Positions 1-6,737 are shown, counted from the stretch's first letter. The stretch is DNA of 7,736 nucleotides from Deltaproteobacteria bacterium (GCA_019314185.1 JAFCZU010000139.1:1-7736), one strand, 5' to 3'. A program made the numbers and translations. Notes: a model not told the origin generated them from the letters alone.

Positions 1-960
1 GCTGGTCGAGACGTCATTGTCATCCGCTTAAGCTATCTTGGCTGGACCCAAGAGCAGATAGCGCAGACGATTGGAACGAGCCAGGGCAGGGTTGCTCAAA
101 TTATTAATAATGCCAATTTTGGCGAAATTAATAATTTGCTCTCCCAAGGGCGGGACATGGATTACATAGCCAGACATTTTCACATGGATATTGCTCTGGC
201 CTGGGCCTTACGTTTGTCAGGAAAGACAGACCAGGAGAAGTTCAAGGCCCTGAATTGGGGACTTCGCACATGGGACCAGTGGAATTTCAATGAATGCGAT
301 GAACGATTCGGAGACGACTGGCCTGGGAGGATACCGGCTCAGCTCGTTGCGCACACACTGTTCTATTTCACAAAACCCGGCGACCTCATCCTCGACCCAA
401 TGGCCGGCGGCGGCGTTGTCTCTGATGTGTGCCTTCTCTTTGAACGAAAATGTCAATCTTTTGATATTGCAATAAGAGATAACCGGCAGGAAATCCAATA
501 CCGCCACTGGGGCTCCCAGGGTACTGACTGGCCTTTGATTAAAAAACCCGATTTGATTTTTTTTGATCCGCCATATTACATTAAAATGGAAAAGGTATAC
601 AAAAAGGTAACAGCGAATGCACCCTCAATCTCATCCTATTCAAAAGAGGAATATGAAGAGTTTTTTGAAAGCTTTTTCAGCGTTGTCCACCAAAACGCCA
701 AAGAAACCACCAAAATGGCATTCTTAAATGCCGACTGGCGGGATTTTGAATCCACACCGGCATCAAAAGAAAAACCCGACAAATCAATCACAATATTTGA
801 TTACCACAGGATATTAACAAAAACGGGATGGAAAGTAACCCATCGAATAGAGTGCCCCTTATCATCTGAACGTTTAAGCGGACACCAGGTGCAGAAAATG
901 CAGGACAAACGTATTTTAGGAACTGTTGGAAGAACCCTGCTAATCGCAAAAAGATCATAA
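1..960 (+). CDS. DNA methyltransferase with N-terminal ParB-type helix-turn-helix (5' partial)
   Basis: This enzyme probably transfers a methyl group from S-adenosylmethionine to DNA, most likely to adenine N6 or cytosine N4. The frame is open from base 1 without a start, so the N-terminus lies off the window; 319 residues are visible. Residues 15-35 (WTQEQIAQTIGTSQGRVAQI) form a helix-turn-helix like the one that follows the ParB nuclease-like domain in ParB/methylase fusions, so a ParB-like domain may precede it. Residues 108-115 (PGRIPAQL) and 131-138 (LDPMAGGG) match the cofactor-binding motifs X and I of amino-methyltransferases. DPPY at 189-192, within DLIFFDPPYY, is the catalytic motif IV. 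The motif order is X, then I, then IV. Tandem stops (TAA then TGA) end the gene. It converges on the McrB-like operon, so it is not co-transcribed with it. It may be a self-marking enzyme or an unrelated island or phage orphan methylase. The target sequence cannot be read from the protein. The methyltransferase call is secure; the partnership is not. Confidence 0.9.
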   Translation, partial: AGRDVIVIRLSYLGWTQEQIAQTIGTSQGRVAQIINNANFGEINNLLSQGRDMDYIARHFHMDIALAWALRLSGKTDQEKFKALNWGLRTWDQWNFNECDERFGDDWPGRIPAQLVAHTLFYFTKPGDLILDPMAGGGVVSDVCLLFERKCQSFDIAIRDNRQEIQYRHWGSQGTDWPLIKKPDLIFFDPPYYIKMEKVYKKVTANAPSISSYSKEEYEEFFESFFSVVHQNAKETTKMAFLNADWRDFESTPASKEKPDKSITIFDYHRILTKTGWKVTHRIECPLSSERLSGHQVQKMQDKRILGTVGRTLLIAKRS

Positions 961-1062
961 TGAACCAGTGCCCACTTCTCAGTAACTATAATGACACTTG
1001 GAAAGCGAATATCTGCCATAAGTTGATAAGTTCAGAAGGTAACAACGGTCTCGCATAACGTC

Positions 1063-1140
1063 CTAAACACATAAACATTTTTCAATATTAGAAGAGTGCT
1101 TCCCCTGAACAGCTGCGATGTCTTTGCTAAGATGTGCCAT
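1063..1140 (-). CDS. Short 25-residue ORF with strong ribosome-binding site; unknown or gene remnant
   Basis: The minus strand reads AGGAG, seven bases, then ATG at 1140, followed by 25 codons (starting MAHLSKDIAAVQGKH) to a TAG at 1063-1065. This is the best ribosome-binding site in the intergenic region. A possible TTGATA -35 box lies upstream on the minus strand at 1194-1199, but no convincing -10 box is seen at standard spacing. I do not recognise the peptide; it has no membrane segment or clear motif. It could be a leader or small protein, or the first codons of a gene whose remainder was lost. The frames downstream of the TAG do not give a convincing continuation. It lies 3' of the operon on the same strand, beyond the terminator candidate, and reads toward the methyltransferase. 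Confidence 0.3.
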   Translation of the reverse strand: MAHLSKDIAAVQGKHSSNIEKCLCV

Positions 1141-1285
1141 ATTAATTCTCCTGTGTTAATTATTATTGTGGAAGAATAGAATGGCATAATCTGTATCAAA
1201 TGTTTATAAGTATTTTATCTTATTGATATTATTGCTTTTTTATCTTAATGTGGTATGTTTCATTTTGGTTACACTCAAAACAATT

Positions 1286-1314
1286 TCACTGCGACCTTTG
1301 CGGCTCTGCGGTGA
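1286..1314. repeat. Dispersed-repeat-like element (CTTTGCGGCTCTGCGGTGA type) with imperfect palindrome
   Basis: The stretch contains CTTTGCGGCTCTGCGGTGA, a wording I recognise from short repeats scattered between genes in Desulfobacterota and other environmental bacteria. These often give spurious translations such as LRPLRLCGD, which is what the + strand reads here. Its ends pair: TCACTGC at 1286-1292 with GCGGTGA at 1308-1314, seven base pairs with one G-U and a 15-base loop. It stands out as GC-rich within AT-rich DNA. Recognition is from memory and other genome copies cannot be seen here. Confidence 0.4.
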
Positions 1315-1423
1315 TTATAAACTATTCAATTTTAATACGTTACCGTATTTAAGAATATATGTACTAAGTTTATTGTGGGAAACACAGAATAACGCAGTTG
1401 GAACCTTTATCCTGACAAAGCAA

Positions 1424-1451
1424 CATGATAGCTTGCTCCGATGCTATGATG
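1424..1451. repeat. Imperfect inverted repeat (hairpin candidate)
   Basis: CATGATAGC at 1424-1432 pairs with GCTATGATG at 1443-1451 over nine positions with one mismatch, leaving a 10-base loop. It sits 13 bases before a second hairpin at 1465-1485. No T-tract follows, so it does not look like an intrinsic terminator. Confidence 0.4.
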
Positions 1452-1464
1452 GGCTACTCAATCT

Positions 1465-1485
1465 ATCCTGAATCGAGGTCAGGAT
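1465..1485. repeat. Perfect 7-bp inverted repeat (hairpin candidate)
   Basis: ATCCTGA at 1465-1471 is the exact reverse complement of TCAGGAT at 1479-1485, with a seven-base loop. One G-U and one G-C pair could lengthen the stem to nine. The left arm wording TATCCTGA also occurs at 1409-1416, giving a partial direct repeat about 55 bases away. Its role is unknown; it could be a mobile-element end or a structured transcript remnant. Confidence 0.4.
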
Positions 1486-1632
1486 GGCCTGGGATTGATA
1501 CGTACACCCCATGCAGATTATATTTGCATATCACAAATTTTAAAGTTGTTTCAATTAGTTACATGCATAGCAGTAGGCACAACTTTCCTCAAACTTTAGA
1601 TATGTTGGAGATATCCAACTTTATTAAGGTGT

Positions 1633-1660
1633 AAAAAACACATGCAATACTATGCATATG
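1633..1660 (-). terminator. Candidate intrinsic terminator of the minus-strand operon
   Basis: Read on the minus strand, CATATGCA (1660-1653), a TAGTAT loop (1652-1647) and TGCATGTG (1646-1639) form an eight-pair stem with one G-U. Six T residues follow immediately (1638-1633). The stem begins four bases after the last stop codon of the broken reading frame at 1665, which is where the operon transcript should end. The stem is AT-rich with only three G-C pairs, so it may be leaky. No comparable T-tract follows on the + strand. Confidence 0.5.
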
Positions 1661-1664
1661 TATA

Positions 1665-2057
1665 TTATGTCCCGAATGGTATCAGCGGAAATATAGGCCA
1701 TGCGCTCTTAGGAAACGGCTGCCCGAACGGTATACCTGTCATCCAGGATCCATCTTCCTTGCGTTTGTATAGGGCAAATTTCAATGCGGAACCACCTGCA
1801 ATGCTGCCGTATTTTGGAGAGGAAAATTCTTCGTCATTCTTGAATTCAAGCCAATAGTTCAGGCCGCTTTCCTCGATGCCGCCGTGCATTCGGTTCAGGA
1901 GTTGCTCACCATCAAGGCCGTTAAGGACTTCTGGGGAAAAGCGCTAGCGGAAAGCCTTCATCTGTTCATTCAGCTTATCTTTGCGTAGGGCAACGCCTTC
2001 GGTTAGGAGCCAGTCGAGAATCTCCCTAATTTCCGAAGTAATGACGGGATCTATCAT
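1665..2057 (-). pseudogene. Broken N-terminal domain of a McrB-like ATPase (in-frame TAG, truncated)
   Basis: From an ATG at 2057, preceded by AAGGGG ten bases upstream, the frame encodes a helical start (MIDPVITSEIREILDWLL). It hits a TAG at 1944-1946, then continues in the same frame with RFSPEVLNGLDGEQLLNRM and later YWLEFKNDEEF and GSIAGGSALKF, up to SWMTG near 1733. This wording resembles, from memory, the N-terminal domain of a group of McrB-like AAA+ ATPases in which the segment across the TAG is continuous. After SWMTG the sequence (GIPFGQPFPKSAW and onward) no longer looks like the family, and the frame ends at 1665 with no ATPase domain. Both pieces are therefore likely one ancestral frame with a nonsense change and a 3' loss. 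A GTG at 2126 would extend it upstream in frame, but its ribosome-binding site is poor. It is the last cistron of the operon, 84 bases after the Hsp70-like gene. Readthrough or two functional mini-proteins remain possible but less likely. Confidence 0.6.
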
Positions 2058-2145
2058 GGCCTGTTTTCCCCTTGTCTTGAAAGTTTTTGGTAGCTTCACG
2101 AGCTGCAATTTCCTGGGTTTCGGCACCTGTAGTGCAAGTTTTCAT
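2026..2145 (-). CDS. 39-residue ORF overlapping the Hsp70-like stop as ATGA; doubtful
   Basis: An ATG at 2145 overlaps the TGA of the Hsp70-like gene, with GGGG about five bases upstream, the same ATGA arrangement seen at the DUF2357/Hsp70 junction. The frame runs 39 codons (MKTCTTGAETQEIAAREATK at its start) to a TAG at 2026-2028. It is out of frame with the McrB-N-like remnant that overlaps it from 2057. It may be fortuitous, or it may be the original coupled start of that fourth gene, separated from it by a frameshift. The peptide is not recognised. Confidence 0.2.
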   Translation of the reverse strand: MKTCTTGAETQEIAAREATKNFQDKGKTGHDRSRHYFGN

Positions 2146-5036
2146 GCATCCCCCGCCAGTTTATTGATTTCAATCAGGGTCTCTTCTGAACCTTCATAAT
2201 ATAAATATTTCTCAAAGCCCTCTAATATTAGTCGGACAGACCGTGATTTTGCAGTTTGCCGGTCTCTAATCAGATCCTTTTCAGCATTTTTCATACTTGT
2301 TATGGCTTCAAGAAATGGTTCGATTTCATGCTCATCCTTTGGGTCAAAACAAGACGGGTTTGAACGTCGGCATCTAAGCAGATATAGGAGTAGGCGAATT
2401 AATTGAAAATACAAAGTTTTAAACCTGCCTTCTCTTTCCTCTACCTTTAATCTTTTCAGAGCGTGCTGGGAAAAATACCTCGCTGTTTCACAATCCAACG
2501 ACTTTTCACTGTCCCTTCGGAACATGAGTGAACAGCAAATCGCACGCTGACTCGCAATGGGGAACAGGGTCATTGCATTCCTGCCTTGAATATCCGCCAA
2601 GTGCTGTCGCTCCCTAGTATTTTCGGCAATGGCCCGAAACAAAAGGGTGAAATCGTGAGGTTCACAAAATGACCTTCCTGCAGAATAAATTATATCATTC
2701 CATCTGTTGGTTTCCAAATCTCCAGAAAGTACATTGCGCATAAAATCAACAATGTTTTTCGGAGTTGACGTATAAAGCCAAGCGGCCCTGGTTACAATTT
2801 TTTCTGCAAGGCCGCCAGGACGTGTCTTTGGGAAGTCCACCTGGAATTTATCCGCAATCCTTTGGACAAGTTCGTTTCCATCTGCCGTGCATGCTTCACC
2901 GTTATGATCTATTGCTCGAATATAAAATTGTTGTTGGGCCGCTTCAAAAGGTGCCATTTTCTTAAGCACGTTATCTCTTATGCGATCTATGGTAGGCGCG
3001 TAATTTGTGTCTCTAACAGAGATTTTTTCAAACCGTTTCACAAGATTACTTTGGTTTTTTAAATCAGAATCTAAAGGATCCGTCACCAACTCCTGTAGCG
3101 GTGGCCACCCTCGCCTTCGTCTGGGAAGCTTTTCGGTTCGGCGCATTCTTTCGTAATTAAGACGTACTCTCTCACCGTCCAAAAATGAGGCATCATGTGG
3201 GATGAGCTCCACCCTGGCTAAGCCGCTGGCCGGAAACATACGTACAGAAACATCAAGCACCACATCATTATCTGGTTCGGCTGGAAAGTCGAATACAGCT
3301 TTACGAAAGGGGGTTTCGTTTGGCTCCTTCAAATTGTTGGCTTCAGTTTCTTCTTCCTTTTCGTTTTGCCCAAAAAACGCTCTGGCAAAGGATATTCCAT
3401 AGCGCGCTGTTGGAGTCTCTAATTTAAAAAATGGGGTCTGCTCGACATGTTTTAGGTCCCTCAGATGGCAAACTAATTCACGAATCAGGCGTGCATTACA
3501 AGAGGTTAGTCCCTGCGAGGGCAAGTAGCGCGGATCAGATGGGTCTGGAGGTTCTTCAGGAGCGTTTTCCCTTGGTCCTTTATATAAATACACATGAAGC
3601 TTTTTATGTCCTTCATTGAGCTGGAAACGGTCACGGATATGGTCTGAAAATTCCTCCCCTCCCGGCCATTCTTGGGCATCCAGGAGTGGTTCCCATACGT
3701 ACCTCCCCTTGTCATGAGCCAGCAAAGCCAGTTGCGGCAGCGTATCCAGATAAGCAGGTATCCCCTGGAGGATGCGTTCCCCGTATATGGCAGCACCTCT
3801 TGCCACGGGATTTTCATGAGCATCAGGCAACCAAAGGCATCCAGCCCGAGGTTTTGAAAGATCTCCGTCGATTGAGAGTCCGCGTTCGCACAACGCCTGA
3901 AGCTCTTGTTCCAGCCATTCAGGTATCTTTCTGGGCGCCAAAGGGCCGCAGATAATTATTCCCCGGAGTTGTCCATTCGGAAACCGTGTGGAAAGATTTT
4001 TTACACTTTGCGATAAGTAATCCTTCATTGAACCTTTGGAAGTAAAGGTCTCCGATTTCAATTCACAAGAAGCCTTAACTATATGCCGCAACATTTGGTT
4101 TTGAATTGCCTTGGTTTCAGGCGCGAACTGCTCTAAATCTTGTGAAGGATTCCATAGCGTCCATTTTTTACCTCTACTCCAGGGCTTAGGGAATTCCCCT
4201 GTTTCCCATGATCTTCCGGCGATGGTCTGCCAAACCTCAGGAAAAGTTGTAAACGCCTGCCAGAAGGCGGCAGCGTCTAATTCTTCAAAGGATTCGTTGA
4301 TCATCTGGCCTGCCCAGTCCATGCCGGTCAACAGGGACGCTGCATCAAGCGGCCTATCGCGGAGCGGGAGAACGTATAGTTGTTTATTGTGTTCCTTCAC
4401 TCTTAGGCGGAATGTGGTGAATTCCACTGCATCCGGTCCAAGGTAGACAACATGGATGTGGCTATCCGGGTCATTTGAACTCATATGACGCGGGAAATCT
4501 CCTTCGACTTCATTAAGCCAAGCAAGCGTTGCTGCCACTGGCCGCCAGATCAATCGAGTGTCTTTCCCCCCGATATCCTTCATTTCCCGCAGAAGCTGCT
4601 CCTGACCGAACTCGTCTAAGTGGTCTGGAATGGCCACAACGGGCATAATATCAGGAGCCTTCTTTTCTCCAGGCACATTTCCATGTATCAAACCCCCGAT
4701 GTGGTTTGCCAAAATGCGGGCCAGAGGCACCCTTACTCCGTTACCCGCATCCCAACTTGCGGATCGATCTCCGGCTTCAACCAAAGCCCGCCAAACGCAT
4801 GGTATGGGAGCGCGACGCAGGGGTTTTCCAGCCTCAATGCGAGCGTCAAGTGGCCAATGCAGGCCGGTGTGTATTCGTTCTTCTTTGGCTGCTTGCCCTG
4901 TCAGAATCCGGCCTATTGTATGGGAAGGCAGGATGGCGTCTGCAAGAAAAAAATCTCCAGCAGAACACACAACTTGGTGGGTACTCACACAGTCTTCAAT
5001 TCCAAATCCCGCGACTCCCAGAGTTTTTCTCATCAT
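2142..5036 (-). CDS. Hsp70/actin-like fold protein with altered nucleotide-binding loops
   Basis: This 964-residue protein looks like a divergent relative of DnaK/Hsp70 chaperone ATPases, much longer than the usual 600-650 residues. Hsp70-like landmarks occur in order: VVAIPDHLDEFGQEQLLREM (133-152) followed by RPVAATLAWL (165-174), equivalent to the strand-helix and EPTAAALAYG segment; VVYLGPDAVEFTTFRLR (196-212) at the phosphate-2 position; GIIICGPLAP (359-368) at the adenosine-loop position; and VARGAAIYG (411-419), the usual AVAKGAA helix. A beta-rich stretch follows (about 580-615), then a long helical C-terminal part (about 700-964) with a charged pattern. The N-terminus (FGIEDCVSTHQVV, 11-23) only loosely fits the GIDLGTTNS loop, and the DLGGGTFD and GG signatures are replaced, so ATP hydrolysis is doubtful. 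The start overlaps the DUF2357 stop as ATGA; a second ATG at 5033 is equally usable, with GAGGG upstream. No signal peptide or membrane segment is evident. It probably acts in the cytoplasm with the McrB/DUF2357 pair, perhaps as a scaffold or sensor. The Hsp70-like fold is a motif-level inference; the function is unknown. Confidence 0.7.
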   Translation of the reverse strand: MMRKTLGVAGFGIEDCVSTHQVVCSAGDFFLADAILPSHTIGRILTGQAAKEERIHTGLHWPLDARIEAGKPLRRAPIPCVWRALVEAGDRSASWDAGNGVRVPLARILANHIGGLIHGNVPGEKKAPDIMPVVAIPDHLDEFGQEQLLREMKDIGGKDTRLIWRPVAATLAWLNEVEGDFPRHMSSNDPDSHIHVVYLGPDAVEFTTFRLRVKEHNKQLYVLPLRDRPLDAASLLTGMDWAGQMINESFEELDAAAFWQAFTTFPEVWQTIAGRSWETGEFPKPWSRGKKWTLWNPSQDLEQFAPETKAIQNQMLRHIVKASCELKSETFTSKGSMKDYLSQSVKNLSTRFPNGQLRGIIICGPLAPRKIPEWLEQELQALCERGLSIDGDLSKPRAGCLWLPDAHENPVARGAAIYGERILQGIPAYLDTLPQLALLAHDKGRYVWEPLLDAQEWPGGEEFSDHIRDRFQLNEGHKKLHVYLYKGPRENAPEEPPDPSDPRYLPSQGLTSCNARLIRELVCHLRDLKHVEQTPFFKLETPTARYGISFARAFFGQNEKEEETEANNLKEPNETPFRKAVFDFPAEPDNDVVLDVSVRMFPASGLARVELIPHDASFLDGERVRLNYERMRRTEKLPRRRRGWPPLQELVTDPLDSDLKNQSNLVKRFEKISVRDTNYAPTIDRIRDNVLKKMAPFEAAQQQFYIRAIDHNGEACTADGNELVQRIADKFQVDFPKTRPGGLAEKIVTRAAWLYTSTPKNIVDFMRNVLSGDLETNRWNDIIYSAGRSFCEPHDFTLLFRAIAENTRERQHLADIQGRNAMTLFPIASQRAICCSLMFRRDSEKSLDCETARYFSQHALKRLKVEEREGRFKTLYFQLIRLLLYLLRCRRSNPSCFDPKDEHEIEPFLEAITSMKNAEKDLIRDRQTAKSRSVRLILEGFEKYLYYEGSEETLIEINKLAGDA

Positions 5037-6733
5037 GCACCCTCAAAAACGGATTCCAATATCAAACTTATTCCTGCCAGGGCATTGCTCCAGCAGCGTT
5101 GATCCGCACCCACTTGCACCAAATGCAAAGCCTCGTTTTCCCCTCCATGCAAATCCGCTTCTTTTGTTGCAAGATCACTTGCGATGACAAAGCCCTTGAG
5201 CAACGGAATGGCCGGAATGCGCGAATCATCAAGAACACTTTGGTGCGATCGTAATGCCCGTCCGGCTGAAAGAGCGATTTTAGTCCATTCTGGCTTGTTT
5301 GCAGAACCCGCTGTATGCACGGCCCACATGACAACAACGGTCTTCCGATTTCCCGAAAGAGGATTAATAACAATATAAAGATGCCCCCCGAGGCGTCCCA
5401 AGGATTTGGTGTCCGGGTGTTCCCCTGCTTGGTCAGGATGCACGACTTCCAAGATGGATACATTAGAATTGTAGGAACCCGTGCCGCAAATGAAGGGACC
5501 GGGTTCGGACCCGGCGGCAATTCGACTTCCAAGACGTTGCTCCTTGTGAACCCGGATTCTGGAAGACAATATCTCTTTTAAAACAGGTCTTTCACGACCA
5601 TTGGGATTAGCCATTGAGAATAAGGCAGTACTTAGAAGTACACGGGCCACATCAGCCCAGGTGCGGCCCTGCCAATCCCACAGGCAGTCCTCTTCGTCCT
5701 TTCGGCGGAGAAGACGCTTGTAATCCTTCCAGACCTGCCTGTAACGATAATCGTTTTGCAATACATAGTTTGGCCTAATGCCCACAGGCGGCAGCCTGAC
5801 ACCATGCAAATGTGGCACCTGGTGAAGTTCTCGGCACAGGTGCCGGTAGCCGCGCACTTGCTTTGCCCTCCTGGAGTTCTCGAATCGGTTACCAACATCG
5901 GTCTTCAGATATCGATTTCCCTCCTGGGCGCATCGAAAAAGAAAATCTTTCAAAACACGGTTTTCCACTGTGTCATGAGTTTCTTTGCGGATGATCCCCA
6001 TTAGTTGTTGTCGATTGATCGCGGCCTTTTCCGCCAAAGTCTTTCCAGGCTGTCGTACCAGCCAACGGATACACCCCCGGTCCGTCTCGCAAACCCGAGT
6101 TGCCTGGATCATGCGGCGCTGACGCTGTAAGATTTTTCGCGCTGCATGGACCACCATGACAATACGAAGGTTCATTCTTTCAGCTATTCCTACGATGAGG
6201 GCTTTTCGTGGTTCATCTGCTTCCTGGGCTTCTTTTTCCATCTCCTGCCTGACTTGTTTCCAGGACAACTGATTCTCTCCAAAAGTGTCTTCGCATCCTT
6301 CTATCAAGTTATCGAAAAACTGGGACCACGCCAGCACGGCACGGGCTAATTTTGTCTCTTCTTTTTCATCATTGGCGCCTACAAAGCGGGGGTTAGCTCC
6401 TTCGGGCTGCAGATGAACCATTTGGGAATTTCTATTTGTGCGAATGTGGATTCCAAATGGTTTTTTCTGAAATTCTTTATGTGCCTGGGCCAACACGCCA
6501 TGAGGCGCCTGAAAGAGTTGACAGTTGCCTGCGTGGGTCTGGAAATCAAGCCCTGTCGGTCTGAATTGCTCATGGCGGTGCGGGAGAAAAAGCTTAGTGC
6601 CCTGTATGACAGAAATCACCGGGCTACCGTAGAATGGAAAGCTCTTGTCATCAGATGCCAAGTCCAATGTTTCATCCCGTACCCCCACGGACCAAGGCCA
6701 AAAGTGCAATTGAACTGCAACAGGTTTCGGCAT
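5033..6733 (-). CDS. DUF2357 / McrC-like protein, nuclease core not evident
   Basis: This 566-residue protein resembles the DUF2357 family, McrC-related partners of McrB-type ATPases. The clearest mark is ETHDTVENRVLKDFL at about residues 251-265, a T-x-x-T-x-EN-x-x-K pattern typical of the family. YRYRQVWKDYKRLL (about 329-342) is also in keeping. Residues around 150-215 are highly charged and helical (EKEETKLARAVL; QVRQEMEKEAQEA). In McrC the C-terminal part holds a PD-(D/E)XK nuclease with a D...(D/E)xK pair. Here the corresponding region (SILEVVHPDQAGEHPD, about 426-441, then VVVMWAVHTAG, 466-476) has hydrophobic strands but no D/E-x-K on the second strand. I chose the ATG at 6733, four bases after the ATPase stop, rather than the longer frame to 6871, because the extra 46 residues overlap the ATPase gene and lack family character. 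Its TGA overlaps the next start. It probably docks on the ATPase ring and links it to the Hsp70-like protein. The family call is moderately firm; loss of the nuclease is inferred. Confidence 0.75.
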   Translation of the reverse strand: MPKPVAVQLHFWPWSVGVRDETLDLASDDKSFPFYGSPVISVIQGTKLFLPHRHEQFRPTGLDFQTHAGNCQLFQAPHGVLAQAHKEFQKKPFGIHIRTNRNSQMVHLQPEGANPRFVGANDEKEETKLARAVLAWSQFFDNLIEGCEDTFGENQLSWKQVRQEMEKEAQEADEPRKALIVGIAERMNLRIVMVVHAARKILQRQRRMIQATRVCETDRGCIRWLVRQPGKTLAEKAAINRQQLMGIIRKETHDTVENRVLKDFLFRCAQEGNRYLKTDVGNRFENSRRAKQVRGYRHLCRELHQVPHLHGVRLPPVGIRPNYVLQNDYRYRQVWKDYKRLLRRKDEEDCLWDWQGRTWADVARVLLSTALFSMANPNGRERPVLKEILSSRIRVHKEQRLGSRIAAGSEPGPFICGTGSYNSNVSILEVVHPDQAGEHPDTKSLGRLGGHLYIVINPLSGNRKTVVVMWAVHTAGSANKPEWTKIALSAGRALRSHQSVLDDSRIPAIPLLKGFVIASDLATKEADLHGGENEALHLVQVGADQRCWSNALAGISLILESVFEGA

Positions 6734-6737
6734 TGTT

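Larger units (their letters stand above)
961..1664. other. AT-rich intergenic region between convergent gene blocks
   Basis: About 700 bases separate the methyltransferase stop from the end of the minus-strand operon. No long frame here looks like protein; the open frames at 1223-1471 and 1425-1634 are low-complexity and lack ribosome-binding sites. The region holds a 25-codon minus-strand ORF with a strong ribosome-binding site (1063-1140), a dispersed-repeat-like element (1286-1314), two adjacent inverted repeats (1424-1451 and 1465-1485) and a terminator candidate for the operon (1633-1660). A small perfect inverted repeat GTTGGA-GATA-TCCAAC also lies at 1604-1619. I see no clear terminator directly after the methyltransferase gene. 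No tRNA, rRNA or CRISPR repeat was recognised. The mix of short structured pieces and orphan gene-start signals suggests a scarred junction where genes have been gained and lost. Confidence 0.7.

Noticed and set aside
1050..1070. Possible integron attC-like core (ATAACGTCCTAAAC)
   Set aside because: No paired core site, no long palindromic attC structure and no cassette pattern were found.
1604..1619. GTTGGA-GATA-TCCAAC as a terminator
   Set aside because: The stem has only six pairs, no true T-tract on either strand, and is far from the methyltransferase stop. The hairpin at 1639-1660 with T6 is a better terminator.
1223..1634. Two + strand ORFs (82 and 69 codons) in the spacer
   Set aside because: They lack ribosome-binding sites, and their translations are low-complexity readings of AT-rich DNA, the repeat-like element and the hairpins.
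1944..1946. TAG as a recoded (pyrrolysine) codon
   Set aside because: No downstream hairpin or Pyl-related gene is visible here. The frame is truncated soon after, so simple gene decay is more economical.
3506..3823. A 105-codon minus-strand ORF in another frame inside the Hsp70-like gene
   Set aside because: The overlapping Hsp70-like frame is continuous and carries family motifs. The alternative frame has none.
4620..5254. Three overlapping + strand ORFs of 160-185 codons
   Set aside because: They are antisense to the start of the Hsp70-like gene and the end of the DUF2357 gene, have no ribosome-binding sites, and their composition is that of antisense shadows.
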